Shown here in pieces: positions 52,845 through 61,603 of a stretch of 64,000 nt of DNA. The translations under genes and the position numbers were made by a program. Numbering within the stretch: the stretch's first letter is position 1; every line of letters starts with the position of its first letter. The stretch lies in the NCBI RefSeq assembly GCF_002886185.1, contig NZ_KZ614146.1, forward strand, positions 1,164,098 to 1,228,097. The letters are read 5' to 3'. Source of the DNA: Salipaludibacillus neizhouensis. GTDB taxonomy: Bacteria > Bacillota > Bacilli > Bacillales > Salisediminibacteriaceae. The notes under the pieces were generated by a model, which saw only the letters and a program-made list of their open reading frames with translations, had not been told where the DNA came from and made no database searches.

Positions 52845-53726
52845 ATGACAGGATCAACGTTCTATAAGGATTACAAAAATAATGAGGAACTAAGAAAAAG
52901 TTTTAATGAACTTGCCACTCTGGTTTTTGGTTTGAATTTTGAAGATTGGTATAAAAAAGGGTATTGGAATAACCGCTATATTCCCTTTTCTTATGCTGAT
53001 GGGGGTAAAGTAATAGCTAATGTTTCAGTTAATCTATTGGACTTCGTTATAAATGGGGAGAATAAAAGAGCCATACAAATAGGAACAGTTATGACACACC
53101 CAGATTATCGAAATCGAGGACTTTCAGCAAGTTTAATGAATAAGGTTTTGGAAGAATTTGAGAGTAGCTATGACTTCATGTACCTATTTGCAAATCAAAA
53201 TGTATTGGACTTTTACCCGAAATTTGGTTTCCAATCAGTTAATGAGTATCAGTTTTCAATGATATATTCGCCAATTCAATCTGATACAATAGGTATTCGT
53301 AAACTCGATGGTAACAATAGTGACGACCTTAACTTTGTTTATAAAATTGCCTCCGAAAGAGTGCCTGTTTCCAATCTGTTTGGGACACTAAACACTCACG
53401 GGATTCTTATGTTCTATTGTATATACGTGTTTAAAAATGATATTTACTACGTAGAAGATGAAGATGCAATAGTAATTTTTAAGGCGGAAGGAAAGCAAAT
53501 AGATCTTTTTGATATTGTTAGTAAAAAAGAAGTCAGCATTCATAATATTCTTTCGAAGATTACTAATAGTGATACTAATAGGATTGTCTTTCACTATACC
53601 CCTAATTATAAAGGGGGTGATACACAAAGGGATATTTTTAATGGGGATGATGTATTATTCGTAAAAACGAGTGGTACTAACCATTTTCCATTACAAGTTA
53701 AACATCCTATTACTTCCCAAGCATAA
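52845..53726 (+). CDS. GNAT acetyltransferase, two-domain
   Basis: 293 residues. The N-terminal GNAT domain has VMTHPDYRNRGLSASLMNKV (acetyl-CoA loop RNRGLS) and FANQNVLDFYPKFGFQSV; a second, less conserved C-terminal domain follows, as in Eis-like acetyltransferases. ATG 52845 follows GGGGAGAA. The longer frame from 52722 runs through the cassette repeat and is not coding. Confidence 0.85.
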   Translation: MTGSTFYKDYKNNEELRKSFNELATLVFGLNFEDWYKKGYWNNRYIPFSYADGGKVIANVSVNLLDFVINGENKRAIQIGTVMTHPDYRNRGLSASLMNKVLEEFESSYDFMYLFANQNVLDFYPKFGFQSVNEYQFSMIYSPIQSDTIGIRKLDGNNSDDLNFVYKIASERVPVSNLFGTLNTHGILMFYCIYVFKNDIYYVEDEDAIVIFKAEGKQIDLFDIVSKKEVSIHNILSKITNSDTNRIVFHYTPNYKGGDTQRDIFNGDDVLFVKTSGTNHFPLQVKHPITSQA

Positions 53727-53744
53727 TCAGCTTTATAAAATTTT

Positions 53745-53815
53745 TACTTAAATAAACGCCACAGCGATAGTGGAACAAACTGAGATTGCTTATAAAGTTG
53801 CTAATGAAGCAGATT
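53745..53815 (+). repeat. cassette repeat, short form
   Basis: TTACTTAAATAAACGCCACAG, CGATAGTGGAACAAACTG and AAGTTGCTAATGAAGC. Confidence 0.72.
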
Positions 53816-53866
53816 AGATATTGTACATATTTATAGAAAAATACGATAATTTTATGAGGTGAATTT

Positions 53867-54328
53867 ATGATTGAAATAATAGCTTATGAAATGGAATATG
53901 TTGGAGGAAAAGTAGAATCAAAATTAAGCCTGACACCATATTCAGATGAATTTCATGATAGTTATCAGAAAATATATAACGAGTGTTTTTACGAGATGAG
54001 AAAAGTATTAGGTGTAAAACCGTATAATTTCTATTCTTCAAAAGAACAGATTGCAGATAAGAAAAATAATATATATCTATTGATACAAAATGAAAAACTA
54101 ATCGCTTCAGTTGCTTGTTACGACAATGAAATAGATGACCTTATTGTAAATAAAAAGTTTCAAGGTCAGGGGTATGGTACACAACTACTTTTTTGGGCAA
54201 TAAATCATATTCAGAATAATTCTAATGAATTACCGATAAAATTACATGTAGCAAAATGGAATGAAAATGCTGTAAGTTTGTACAAGGAAAACAACTTTAA
54301 GTGCACAAAGGTTGAAAAAAAAAGATAA
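53867..54328 (+). CDS. GNAT acetyltransferase
   Basis: 153 residues. The acetyl-CoA loop is QGQGYGTQLLFWA, preceded by DDLIVNKKF and followed by LHVAKWNENAVSLYKENNF. Short C-terminus. GAGGTGAATTT precedes the ATG. Substrate unknown. Confidence 0.88.
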   Translation: MIEIIAYEMEYVGGKVESKLSLTPYSDEFHDSYQKIYNECFYEMRKVLGVKPYNFYSSKEQIADKKNNIYLLIQNEKLIASVACYDNEIDDLIVNKKFQGQGYGTQLLFWAINHIQNNSNELPIKLHVAKWNENAVSLYKENNFKCTKVEKKR

Positions 54329-54424
54329 GAAAAACGGGGAAGTGCTATTTCTCAATACTCCTATATTGTGATTTAGTATGTCATTTAGCCTTTATCCTTA
54401 TAATCCTGATGAATATGTGAAACA

Positions 54425-54485
54425 ACTTACTTAAGCTCACGGAGAAGCGATAGTCTGAAGCTGCTATTGAAGTGCTTTGGCTTTT
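54425..54485 (+). repeat. cassette repeat, short form
   Basis: CTTACTTAAGCTCACGGAGAAG, CGATAGTCTGAAGC and GCTATTGAAGTGC; moderately worn. Confidence 0.65.
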
Positions 54486-54506
54486 TACATTTGAAAGGTG
54501 GAAAAA

Positions 54507-55253
54507 ATGAAACCATTAGATTATAAAAGTTTTTATGATAAGGTCGGAAAAGCAAATGGATGGGATTTTAGTAAACTAAAGCTTGTATCCGAAGGGGCAA
54601 AGTGGGACTTTAACGAGGAAATAATGAAAAGGTCTAAAGCTTCTGATATCCTACTTGATATTGGTACAGGTGGAGGAGAAAATGTATTAAACCTTGCACC
54701 TTCATTATTTCTTTTAGTTGGAATCGATATATCTGTTGGAATGATGAAAACAGCTCAATCTAATTTATTAAAATCTGAAGTATTAAATGTACGTTTTTCT
54801 CATATGTCTTCTGAACACTTGCTGTTTCCAACCGACTTTTTTGATTTAGTTTCATGTCGTCATGCACCATTTAGTTCAACGGAAGTCGATAGAGTAATCA
54901 AAAAAGGTGGATATTTTTTAACTCAACAAGTTGGTGAGGGTGACAAATTAAATGTAAAAAAAGCATTTAATCGAGGCAATGTAGTTGAAGAATATGGTGC
55001 ATTAAAAAAAAGATATGTTCAAGAATTAAAAGAAGTAGGTTTTTCCGAAGTTCAATCCTTCGAATATAATTCTACTGATTATTTTCAAAGACCAGAAGAC
55101 ATTATATTCTTACTTAAACACACACCAACTATTCCAAACTTTGGTCAGGAAAAGACGGACTTTGAAATACTGGATGATTTTATTAAGAACAATCGAACGG
55201 AGAAAGGGATTCGAACAAACTCTAAAAGATTTCTCATAGTAGCTAAAAAGTGA
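54507..55253 (+). CDS. class I SAM-dependent methyltransferase
   Basis: 248 residues. Motif I is ILLDIGTGGGENVLNLAP, motif II VGIDISVGMM, followed by FDLVSCRHAPFSSTEVDRV and a motif-III region KKGGYFLTQQVGEGDK. An approximately 45-residue N-terminal part precedes the fold. ATG 54507 follows AAAGGTGG. Substrate unknown. Confidence 0.88.
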   Translation: MKPLDYKSFYDKVGKANGWDFSKLKLVSEGAKWDFNEEIMKRSKASDILLDIGTGGGENVLNLAPSLFLLVGIDISVGMMKTAQSNLLKSEVLNVRFSHMSSEHLLFPTDFFDLVSCRHAPFSSTEVDRVIKKGGYFLTQQVGEGDKLNVKKAFNRGNVVEEYGALKKRYVQELKEVGFSEVQSFEYNSTDYFQRPEDIIFLLKHTPTIPNFGQEKTDFEILDDFIKNNRTEKGIRTNSKRFLIVAKK

Positions 55254-55280
55254 AAGCTGTTCCAATCTATCTCAGTTAAA

Positions 55281-55306
55281 AAGCTGCCTTAGGGCAGCTT
55301 TTTTAT
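55281..55306 (+). terminator. rho-independent terminator
   Basis: AAGCTGCC/GGCAGCTT perfect 8-bp stem, 4-base loop, T-run. Confidence 0.88.
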
Positions 55307-55399
55307 TGAATTAAGAGAAGGTAGCGATTTAAAAAATATTTAATAAAAAAATTTGAATAGATATTAAACAATTAGCAAACTTTTGGGATTGTGATTAAA

Positions 55400-55798
55400 T
55401 ACACTTAAAGTAACGGAAGCATTAGTTTAAAAAGACATAGTACTTAAGATATTCAAAATCTTTATTAAATATTTAGTAGAGAAGTTAGATAATTATATAC
55501 ATATTGATAAACCATTTTGAGGAGCGTGATGAATCAAGTACTTAAGTGCGAGAACTTGCCAAGGTTTGTCGGACATTTGAAGCAAAAGCCTAAGACATTT
55601 TTGGCTTTAAAGTAAAACTCTCTACTGGATTTCATTCCCCCTTTATTAAAGGGGGGTACAAACAAACGTGCAACACATTTGCTAGCGTGTTTTTGGAAAG
55701 TCCTAACCCCGATTTTTTTACGCTAAGAAGAAAAACAGTGTATTTTATATCCAAAGTAGGGCGAATAATATTTAAGGAAGGAAGATTTTATAGCCCTT
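55400..55798 (+). other. cassette repeat remnant and an ABC ATPase start fragment
   Basis: ACTTAAAGTAACGGAAGCATTAG at 55400-55430 is a left box. At 55529, after GAGGAGCGTG, a 28-codon frame starts MNQVLKCENLP, which resembles the first residues of ABC transporter ATP-binding subunits (...CENLTKxYG) and then stops. This looks like a gene cut down to its first dozen codons. Nothing else in 55254-55798 is recognisable. Confidence 0.4.
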
Positions 55799-56818
55799 TT
55801 ATTCATGTGCTAATTGATCTCTGTCAGGTGTTTGAGGTGGTTGTTCTAGCCATGCGTTATCAATCATAATATTGGCACCGTCTTCTGCAAAGAGAGCAAT
55901 TTCGGACATAAGCTTGGTGTAAAGTAGCCCTAAATCACGCCTTGGGCTTGTGCCAAGATTTCTCCCATAGTTCCCGACTCCGATTCCGTTTAATATCGTA
56001 ATATTGTACATCATTATTTTATCGGAGAAGGTAGCCTCTGTTGATGAGGTAGGTAAAGTATCCCATGTACTTGCAGAAGGAAGAAACTCACTACTTAAGA
56101 CAGAAGCAAATTCCTCAACATGTTTATCGGCAATATCTCTTCCTCTAATGAAGTAATCACGGACTTTCTTCGACTTTGCCACTTGACTGTATCCCATACA
56201 CAACGTTCTCCCCAGTTGATTTCGGATCATATTATAATAAATTCCAGTTATCTCAATGACATTTATCGGCCGTCTATGACCGAACCACCCAGCTAAGTAA
56301 TTTTGCTTTTCAACGTATTCCACCTTTTTAGGTGCTGGAATATAAGGGGATCTAATGAATATCCCTTTGGATAACAAAACTGTGCTGGTTTTGTTATATA
56401 GGGTAGATATTTCATGCAAACATTCAGTAAAGTATTCGGACATATCAAAACGAGCACTTGTAGACAACGCATAGGAATAGGCATCCATTTTCTGTTCACA
56501 AAAATTTTGAATGAAAAAAATGTAAAAATCATCTGTAAACAATCGTGGAGTCTCTTTGTTTACATCTTTCTCAACTGAAAAACCGTCAGGAACAGGAAGT
56601 TTTTCTTCTTTAAAGAAAGACGTTAATTTTGGAACCTGCTCTTTTGACAGCAACATCGCAAGTTCAAGAATAGAGCGAATTTCCCGATCTTCGACAGTGG
56701 ATAAAAAATTCTCGAATAAACATATTGCCCCCGTATTACTCATGTAACTTGTCCATAGGTTTGCTACTTCTGCTGAATTTAATTCTATTTTATGGTCGGT
56801 TTGCGGTTTTGACTGCAT
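55799..56818 (-). CDS. DUF3231 protein
   Basis: 339 residues consisting of two related helical halves (about 10-165 and 175-335), typical of DUF3231. The halves share strings such as LWTSYMSNTGAICLFENFL and ITGIYYNMIRNQLGRTLCMGY. The fold is ferritin/coat-protein-like; some relatives are spore coat-associated (CotF-like), but the role is not established. Ribosome binding site AAAGGAG is about 12 bases upstream of the ATG, rather far. Convergent with the preceding cassettes. Confidence 0.85.
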   Translation of the reverse strand: MQSKPQTDHKIELNSAEVANLWTSYMSNTGAICLFENFLSTVEDREIRSILELAMLLSKEQVPKLTSFFKEEKLPVPDGFSVEKDVNKETPRLFTDDFYIFFIQNFCEQKMDAYSYALSTSARFDMSEYFTECLHEISTLYNKTSTVLLSKGIFIRSPYIPAPKKVEYVEKQNYLAGWFGHRRPINVIEITGIYYNMIRNQLGRTLCMGYSQVAKSKKVRDYFIRGRDIADKHVEEFASVLSSEFLPSASTWDTLPTSSTEATFSDKIMMYNITILNGIGVGNYGRNLGTSPRRDLGLLYTKLMSEIALFAEDGANIMIDNAWLEQPPQTPDRDQLAHE

Positions 56819-57235
56819 CTAAAATAATTTCTCCTTTCCTTTCTTTTCTAATCAAGTAGAGTTTGTTTACAAACAACACTTTTGCTTTCAGATTCCATAA
56901 ATATTCTATAAGTTATATTCTCCAAAATTCTTTATATTTATCCTAAAATACAGAAAATCCTAATGACATTGTTTACAATGCAAAACCTTTTTTTTATGAA
57001 TCAGAAACAGGATATACTCGTATACACCATGATTTTCAACTTTTTGAATCGCCATATTGTGGAAGATCAATAGGAAATACGGGATTGAATTCTCTTGGGA
57101 TATGGGGTAATATAAAGTATTAAAACAGATTATAGGCATTAGATAAGTGTTAACAAAAGTAACAATTAACAGCCATAATGGATGTAGAAATAGCTATTCC
57201 CAGTTGCCTCCAACGGCTTCTCTATAGAGGGTGTA
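56819..57235. other. intergenic region upstream of uppP
   Basis: No recognised gene. An open frame at about 56990-57122 (+) reads FYESETGYTRIHHDFQLFE then GNTGLNSLGIWGNIKY but has no start or ribosome binding site; it may be a gene relic. The divergent promoters of the DUF3231 gene and the uppP unit must lie here. Confidence 0.35.
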
Positions 57236-57331
57236 ATGTCCATTTATTCAAATATTGCTTATGTACTTTTTGCACTACTGGGACTTGCTGTGATTTTGTG
57301 GTATTTACAATTTCGAAAAAGAAGAGCATAA
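57236..57331 (+). CDS. 31-residue membrane microprotein
   Basis: A short frame coding for a single TM segment (IAYVLFALLGLAVILWYLQF) followed by RKRRA, giving a short extracellular N-terminus and a basic cytosolic tail. GAGGGTG precedes the ATG. Its stop overlaps the ribosome binding site of uppP (TAAGGAG), with a 9-base gap to the uppP ATG, so the two are probably translationally coupled. A small subunit or regulator of UppP is conceivable. Confidence 0.55.
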   Translation: MSIYSNIAYVLFALLGLAVILWYLQFRKRRA

Positions 57332-57340
57332 GGAGAAACT

Positions 57341-58168
57341 ATGGGACTATTAGATTTACTAAAGGCGTTAATATTAGGATTTGTAGAAGGAATGACGGAG
57401 TTTGCTCCAGTTTCTTCAACGGGACATTTAATTATTGTCGATGACATGTGGTTAAGAACATCTGAGTTTCTTGGGAAATATTCAGCAAATACATTTAAAA
57501 TTGTGATTCAGTTAGGATCAATCTTTGCTGTTATCGTCGTCTTTTGGAAACGATTATTAAGTCTTGTGGGACTTTACAAAATAAAAGATTCTACACCCGG
57601 CTCTCAATTAAAATTATCACATGTATTAACTGGGTTAATTCCAGCTGCTGTTCTGGGTGTATTATTTGAAGATTATATTGATACTTATTTGTTCTCTGTT
57701 GAGACGGTGTTAGTTGGTTTGGTTATAGGAGCGATTTTAATGATTATAGCTGATAAATTCGGACAGAAAGTACCAAAAACGCAATCTTTGGATCTGATTA
57801 CATATAAGCAAGCTTTTGCTGTTGGACTTGTTCAATGTTTTTCATTATGGCCAGGATTTTCACGATCGGGTGCAACGATCTCAGGTGGTGTATTGTTCGG
57901 TATGAATCACCGGACGGCTGCTGATTTTACGTTTATAATGGCCGTTCCAATTATGTTCGGGGCCAGTTTTTTATCACTTTTGAAAAACTGGGAGTATGTT
58001 GAACCCGACCATTTATCGTTTTATATCGTTGGCTTTATAAGCGCATTTCTGTTTGCTCTTATTTCCATTAAGTTTTTCTTAAAATTAATTGGGCGTGTGA
58101 AGTTAACACCTTTTGCTATTTATCGTTTAGTATTAGCCGCTGTCCTATTCGTCATACTTGTTATGTAA
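57341..58168 (+). CDS. uppP: undecaprenyl-diphosphate phosphatase
   Basis: 275 residues, BacA/UppP family, seven to eight TM segments. Catalytic motifs are EGMTEFAPVSSTGH (Glu-rich motif 1) and PGFSRSGATISGG (motif 2 with the essential Ser and Arg). It dephosphorylates C55-PP to regenerate the lipid carrier for wall polymers and can confer bacitracin tolerance. AAGGAG is 4 bases before the ATG spacer. Unlike many relatives it has AP instead of LP in the first motif. Confidence 0.94.
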   Translation: MGLLDLLKALILGFVEGMTEFAPVSSTGHLIIVDDMWLRTSEFLGKYSANTFKIVIQLGSIFAVIVVFWKRLLSLVGLYKIKDSTPGSQLKLSHVLTGLIPAAVLGVLFEDYIDTYLFSVETVLVGLVIGAILMIIADKFGQKVPKTQSLDLITYKQAFAVGLVQCFSLWPGFSRSGATISGGVLFGMNHRTAADFTFIMAVPIMFGASFLSLLKNWEYVEPDHLSFYIVGFISAFLFALISIKFFLKLIGRVKLTPFAIYRLVLAAVLFVILVM

Positions 58169-58236
58169 TTATTATTGAAGATGGTGTCAAAATGAGACCA
58201 TTTTAAAGTGAAAAAGTATCATTTTATTTTGGCTAT

Positions 58237-58268
58237 ACCACAACTCCTAGAGTCGTGGTTTTTTTGTT
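58237..58268 (+). terminator. rho-independent terminator
   Basis: ACCACAACTC/GAGTCGTGGT (one mismatch), 3-base loop, seven T's, after uppP. Confidence 0.85.
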
Positions 58269-58439
58269 TCTTGGAGACTAACCGTTACTTCGATTGTACT
58301 AGTACTATATTTAGAAGAGGTTATCGGATCGCTGAAAGGAGGAAACAGCGCATGTGGTAGAAATGGTCAATCATGAGAACTATTATAAAATTTCTACAAT
58401 ATCCTAGGGAGAAAGCAGATAGATCTAATATTAGGAGAA

Positions 58440-58790
58440 GAATATCTAGGTGAAAAAATTGAAGTGGAAGATGTAGGTAGATGGGGTTCAACTGAAATAT
58501 CGGTGAAAGTTAGCGATAGTGAAAATTCCACTAGAGCGTTATTTGTTACGAAACGAAATCCTCATTGGTTGATCATTGCACAAAGGAGATATATTATAAA
58601 ACGTATTTCAAGTAGAGTAGGAATCAATAAAAGCATTCACCCCCACCAATTAAGACACAGTTATGCGACTCATTTGATGAATAATGGTACGCCATTAGAG
58701 GTCATTCAAAATCTATTAGGACATGAAAAGAGCGAAACACCGAGGATTTATGCATAACTTAGTGGAACCATGAGAAGAGAACTTTACCGT
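58440..58790 (+). pseudogene. tyrosine recombinase (XerC/D-like), broken
   Basis: The C-terminal catalytic part of a phage-integrase-type recombinase. Seen are ALFVTKRNPHWLI, the His-x-x-Arg motif in HPHQLRHSYATHLMNNG, LLGHEKSE and the tyrosine in TPRIYA. A TAA follows RIYA where relatives have Gln (CAA), then the frame continues LSGTMRRELYRKYFE. The N-terminal half is lost and the first Arg region is degraded (DVGRWGSTEISVKVSDSE). It is the only recombinase seen in the cassette zone besides the IS110 transposases. Confidence 0.75.
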
Positions 58791-59098
58791 AAATATTTTG
58801 AGTATATGAATATATTCCCCTTTGGTTATCCAGTCAGTTGGAAAACATGTTAAACTAAAGGGATGGTATTCGAGAATTTGACAGTACGCTTATTCAAGTA
58901 TTGGGGGGGATTCTTCCACAAAGGATTCCGTTCTTCTTATTGAACATGCAACCCTTAATGGAACAAGAATGATGAAAAAACAACTCACTTTTATGGTGGG
59001 TTTGACCGATACTGTGAAGCAAAATTAATTGCTACCTTTACGAGTTTGATAAAGATATTAGTAATTCGAATAGATAAAAGTCCTCCTAAAATGTAATA
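58791..59098. other. intergenic stretch
   Basis: No gene recognised. A worn cassette-repeat-like string (TATTGAACATGCAACCC, CTTAATGGAACAAG) lies at about 58940-58970. Confidence 0.35.
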
Positions 59099-59275
59099 TT
59101 ATTCTTTATCTATATTTCGGTTGCGAATTTCAACTTCCAAAAATAATAAAAAGTCTTTCAGTTGACTATGTTCTTTTTCATTATGAACTTCCAAAAAACA
59201 CCTGGAGCTTTCATGTATACAATGAAGCTCATGGTCAGAAAGGATTTTTAAGTTTCTAGAATCTATAGTGATCAC
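59099..59275 (-). CDS. 58-residue protein, Sda-like (weak)
   Basis: A minus-strand frame ending at TAA 59101-59099 with ILSDHELHCIHESSRCFLEV and LKDFLLFLEVEIRNRNI. The LSDxEL...F..FLExEIxxR pattern recalls Sda-type inhibitors of sporulation histidine kinases, but similarity is limited. The start is GTG at 59275 or, by ribosome-binding-site spacing (AAGAGGTGATCACT), the ATA at 59266. It is the only minus-strand gene within this cassette stretch. Confidence 0.45.
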   Translation of the reverse strand: MITIDSRNLKILSDHELHCIHESSRCFLEVHNEKEHSQLKDFLLFLEVEIRNRNIDKE

Positions 59276-59461
59276 CTCTTTTTTTTTAGGGGGAGGACCT
59301 TTATTTAAATACCACTACCCTTAAATTAGCGGAAAAATGTCGTATTTTATAGAAAAAATATTTTCAGAGGAATGTACCTAAAATATTGGATAAGAATTGT
59401 AACATTTGTGCCTCAAAACAGAGTGACAGGAGGATGCATGATGTATTTACATGGTAAGAGA

Positions 59462-59540
59462 AAGCGCTATTGAAATAACGGGGGTGCATTAGTGGAAGAA
59501 GCGTTTGAGGCTGTTGCGACGCTAATGGGGAGTTTCCTTC
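59462..59540 (+). repeat. cassette repeat, short form
   Basis: CTATTGAAATAACGGGGGTG, CATTAGTGGAAGAAGC and TTGCGACGCTAATGGGGAG; well preserved. The gap 59276-59461 has nothing else. Confidence 0.82.
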
Positions 59541-59630
59541 AATATGGTGATGCCATTTTTATTGAACTAACGAGCAGTATTATTGAAAAAGATGTGTTGC
59601 ATATAAAGGATTGAGAAGGAGAGGGAAAGA

Positions 59631-59946
59631 ATGTTTCCAACATTAGAGACAGAAAGATTGGTACTAAGAGAAATATCAAAGGATGACGCAGAAGATATAT
59701 TTGCTTGTTTTTCAAATGAAAATGTAACACAGTATTATGGGTAAGATACGTTAGAAAAGGGAGCCCATACTCCAAGAAGGTATAAAGAACTTAAATGGTG
59801 CCAATTCAGTTTATATAAGTGTTGAGAAAGAGAATAAAATAGGGGTCAATTTTTATTGTTCAAAAGGGTTCCATATAGTTTCAGAATTTGATGATAATCT
59901 TGAAGGTCATATAACGAAAATGTTAAGAATGATATTACATATATAA
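59631..59946 (+). pseudogene. chimeric GNAT remnant
   Basis: Two acetyltransferase pieces are joined. ATG 59631 after AGAAGGAGAGGG begins TLETERLVLREISKDDAED, a RimJ/RimL-type N-terminus, and stops at codon 38 (TAA). From about 59770, in another frame, comes GANSVYISVEKENKIGVNFY, CSKGFHIVSEFDDNLEGH, the C-terminal end of a different GNAT family. The central acetyl-CoA loop is missing. Confidence 0.65.
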
Positions 59947-59954
59947 GCTTTTTA

Positions 59955-60187
59955 TTCAACGAACGGGTTGCCTAGTTCAACAGGCAATCTACCCTTCAGT
60001 ACCTAATTCCTATCGATTCAATCTGCAACAATTAGGCACAATTCTGTAATAAGAATTGCGCCCTTTTTTGTGTGTAGGGCCAGATTGTAGAAGAAGTAGG
60101 TTCTTTAAAATTTGAAATTAAATTGGAAAATTATGTTAATATGATAATAGAAAACCTAATAGTTTAATTTTTTCACTTAAACTAAAG
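59955..60187 (+). repeat. cassette repeat, complete long form (reference copy)
   Basis: The most complete copy. Left box TTATTCAACGAACGGGTTG, half-site CTAGTTCAACAGGC, TACCTAATTCCTATCGATTC, AATCTGCAACAATTAGG, a GGCACAATTC/GAATTGCGCC hairpin with T-run, GTGTAGGGCCAGATTGTAG, AAATTGGAAAATTATGTTAA, TATGATAATAGAAAACCTAA and TTTTTCACTTAAACTAAAGG. IS110 copy 2 is inserted at its end. Confidence 0.88.
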
Positions 60188-60313
60188 GGGGAGCATTCCT
60201 GTAATTAAAGAATTTAGAGTTTGATAGAAAAAGAGTCCTCTTGGTATGATACGAGGTGTCCAAAGCTTTGCGCGCAAAAGGACCCTTAATTGATAACCAA
60301 GGAGGACTCACTA

Positions 60314-61600
60314 ATGAATTATAACCAAAATCACAAAATTGCTCAAATCACAGCTGAAACACTAATTATAGGTGTTGATATTGCAAAGTTTAATCACGTC
60401 GCAAGAGCACAGGATTTCAGAGGAATGGATCTAGGGAAATCTATTACTTTTGAAAATACTCAATCAGGGTTTGATGGCTTAATAGGTTGGATTAAACAAC
60501 TTCAAGTTGATAATCAAATGAATAAAGTCTTCGTTGGTATGGAGCCAACAGGACATTACTGGCTTAACCTTGCACATTATTTAAAAGAGTTAAATATCAA
60601 GTGTGTTGTGGTCAATCCATTGCACACTAAGAAAAGCAAAGAATTAGACGATAATTCACCAACAAAAAATGACGTGAAAGATGCCAAAGTCATAGCACAG
60701 TTGGTCAAAGACGGTCGCTACGCTGAACCAAGTATCCCTGAAGGTGTTTATGCAGAACTTCGAGGAGCAATGAAAGTGCGCGAGCTATTATCTACTGACC
60801 TACGTTCTGTACAAGGTAAGATTCACAATTGGCTAGACCGCTATTTCCCTGAGTTTTTTACAGCCTTTAAAGACTGGGAAGGAAAAGCTGCACTTCGTAC
60901 TTTAAAGCTTAATCTACTACCACATGAGCTACTGAAACTATCTGATGGTGAAATTTTAAAACACCTCAAAAAGGGCGCCCAAAGAGGTGTTGGTTTAAGT
61001 AGAGTGAGGAGATTAAAAGAGGCGGCTTGTTGTTCAGTCGGCATTAAACAAGGAAATAACATGGCTAAATTAGAGCTTAAAACCTTATTAGCTCAATATG
61101 ACTTATTGAAAGAAAAGTTCGAAGAACTAGATGCTCATTTAGATGAATTGCTTAAACAAGTTCCTGGTGTTCATAATATGGTGGCAATCACAGGAATAGG
61201 GAAAGATACGGTCGCTGCATTTTTAGCTGAAGTAGGCGATCTAAGAAACTATTCTCATCCAAAACAAATTATTAAACTAGCTGGACTAAACTTACGGGAA
61301 AATACATCAGGACTTCATAAAGGACGCACAACCATTACAAAACGAGGGAGAAAGAAGCTCAGAGCTCTCCTCTTTCGAGTTGTAATGCCGTTAGTCGCTA
61401 AGAACCAAGCCTTTAAAGATCTGCATGAGTATTATACGACCCGTCCAGACAATCCGTTAAAAAAAATGCCGTCTTTAATTGCCATATGCAATAAACTAAT
61501 ACGAATCTTATTTACAGTAGGCACTAAACAGTGTGAGTTCAGTGAAGAAAAGATGCTTAGTGATATTCCACACTTTAATAACTTACAGGAAGCTGCATAA
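60314..61600 (+). CDS. IS110-family DEDD transposase, complete active site
   Basis: 428 residues, identical to the transposase at 6350-7636 except that residue 123 is Asp (codon GAT at 60680-60682), giving the full D22-E77-D120-D123 set (KNDVKDAKVIA). It has an RuvC-like N-terminal domain and a serine-containing Transposase_20 C-terminal domain. It recombines the element through a circular form guided by a bridge RNA (family knowledge). This copy is the likelier active source. Confidence 0.94.
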   Translation: MNYNQNHKIAQITAETLIIGVDIAKFNHVARAQDFRGMDLGKSITFENTQSGFDGLIGWIKQLQVDNQMNKVFVGMEPTGHYWLNLAHYLKELNIKCVVVNPLHTKKSKELDDNSPTKNDVKDAKVIAQLVKDGRYAEPSIPEGVYAELRGAMKVRELLSTDLRSVQGKIHNWLDRYFPEFFTAFKDWEGKAALRTLKLNLLPHELLKLSDGEILKHLKKGAQRGVGLSRVRRLKEAACCSVGIKQGNNMAKLELKTLLAQYDLLKEKFEELDAHLDELLKQVPGVHNMVAITGIGKDTVAAFLAEVGDLRNYSHPKQIIKLAGLNLRENTSGLHKGRTTITKRGRKKLRALLFRVVMPLVAKNQAFKDLHEYYTTRPDNPLKKMPSLIAICNKLIRILFTVGTKQCEFSEEKMLSDIPHFNNLQEAA

Positions 61601-61603
61601 CTC

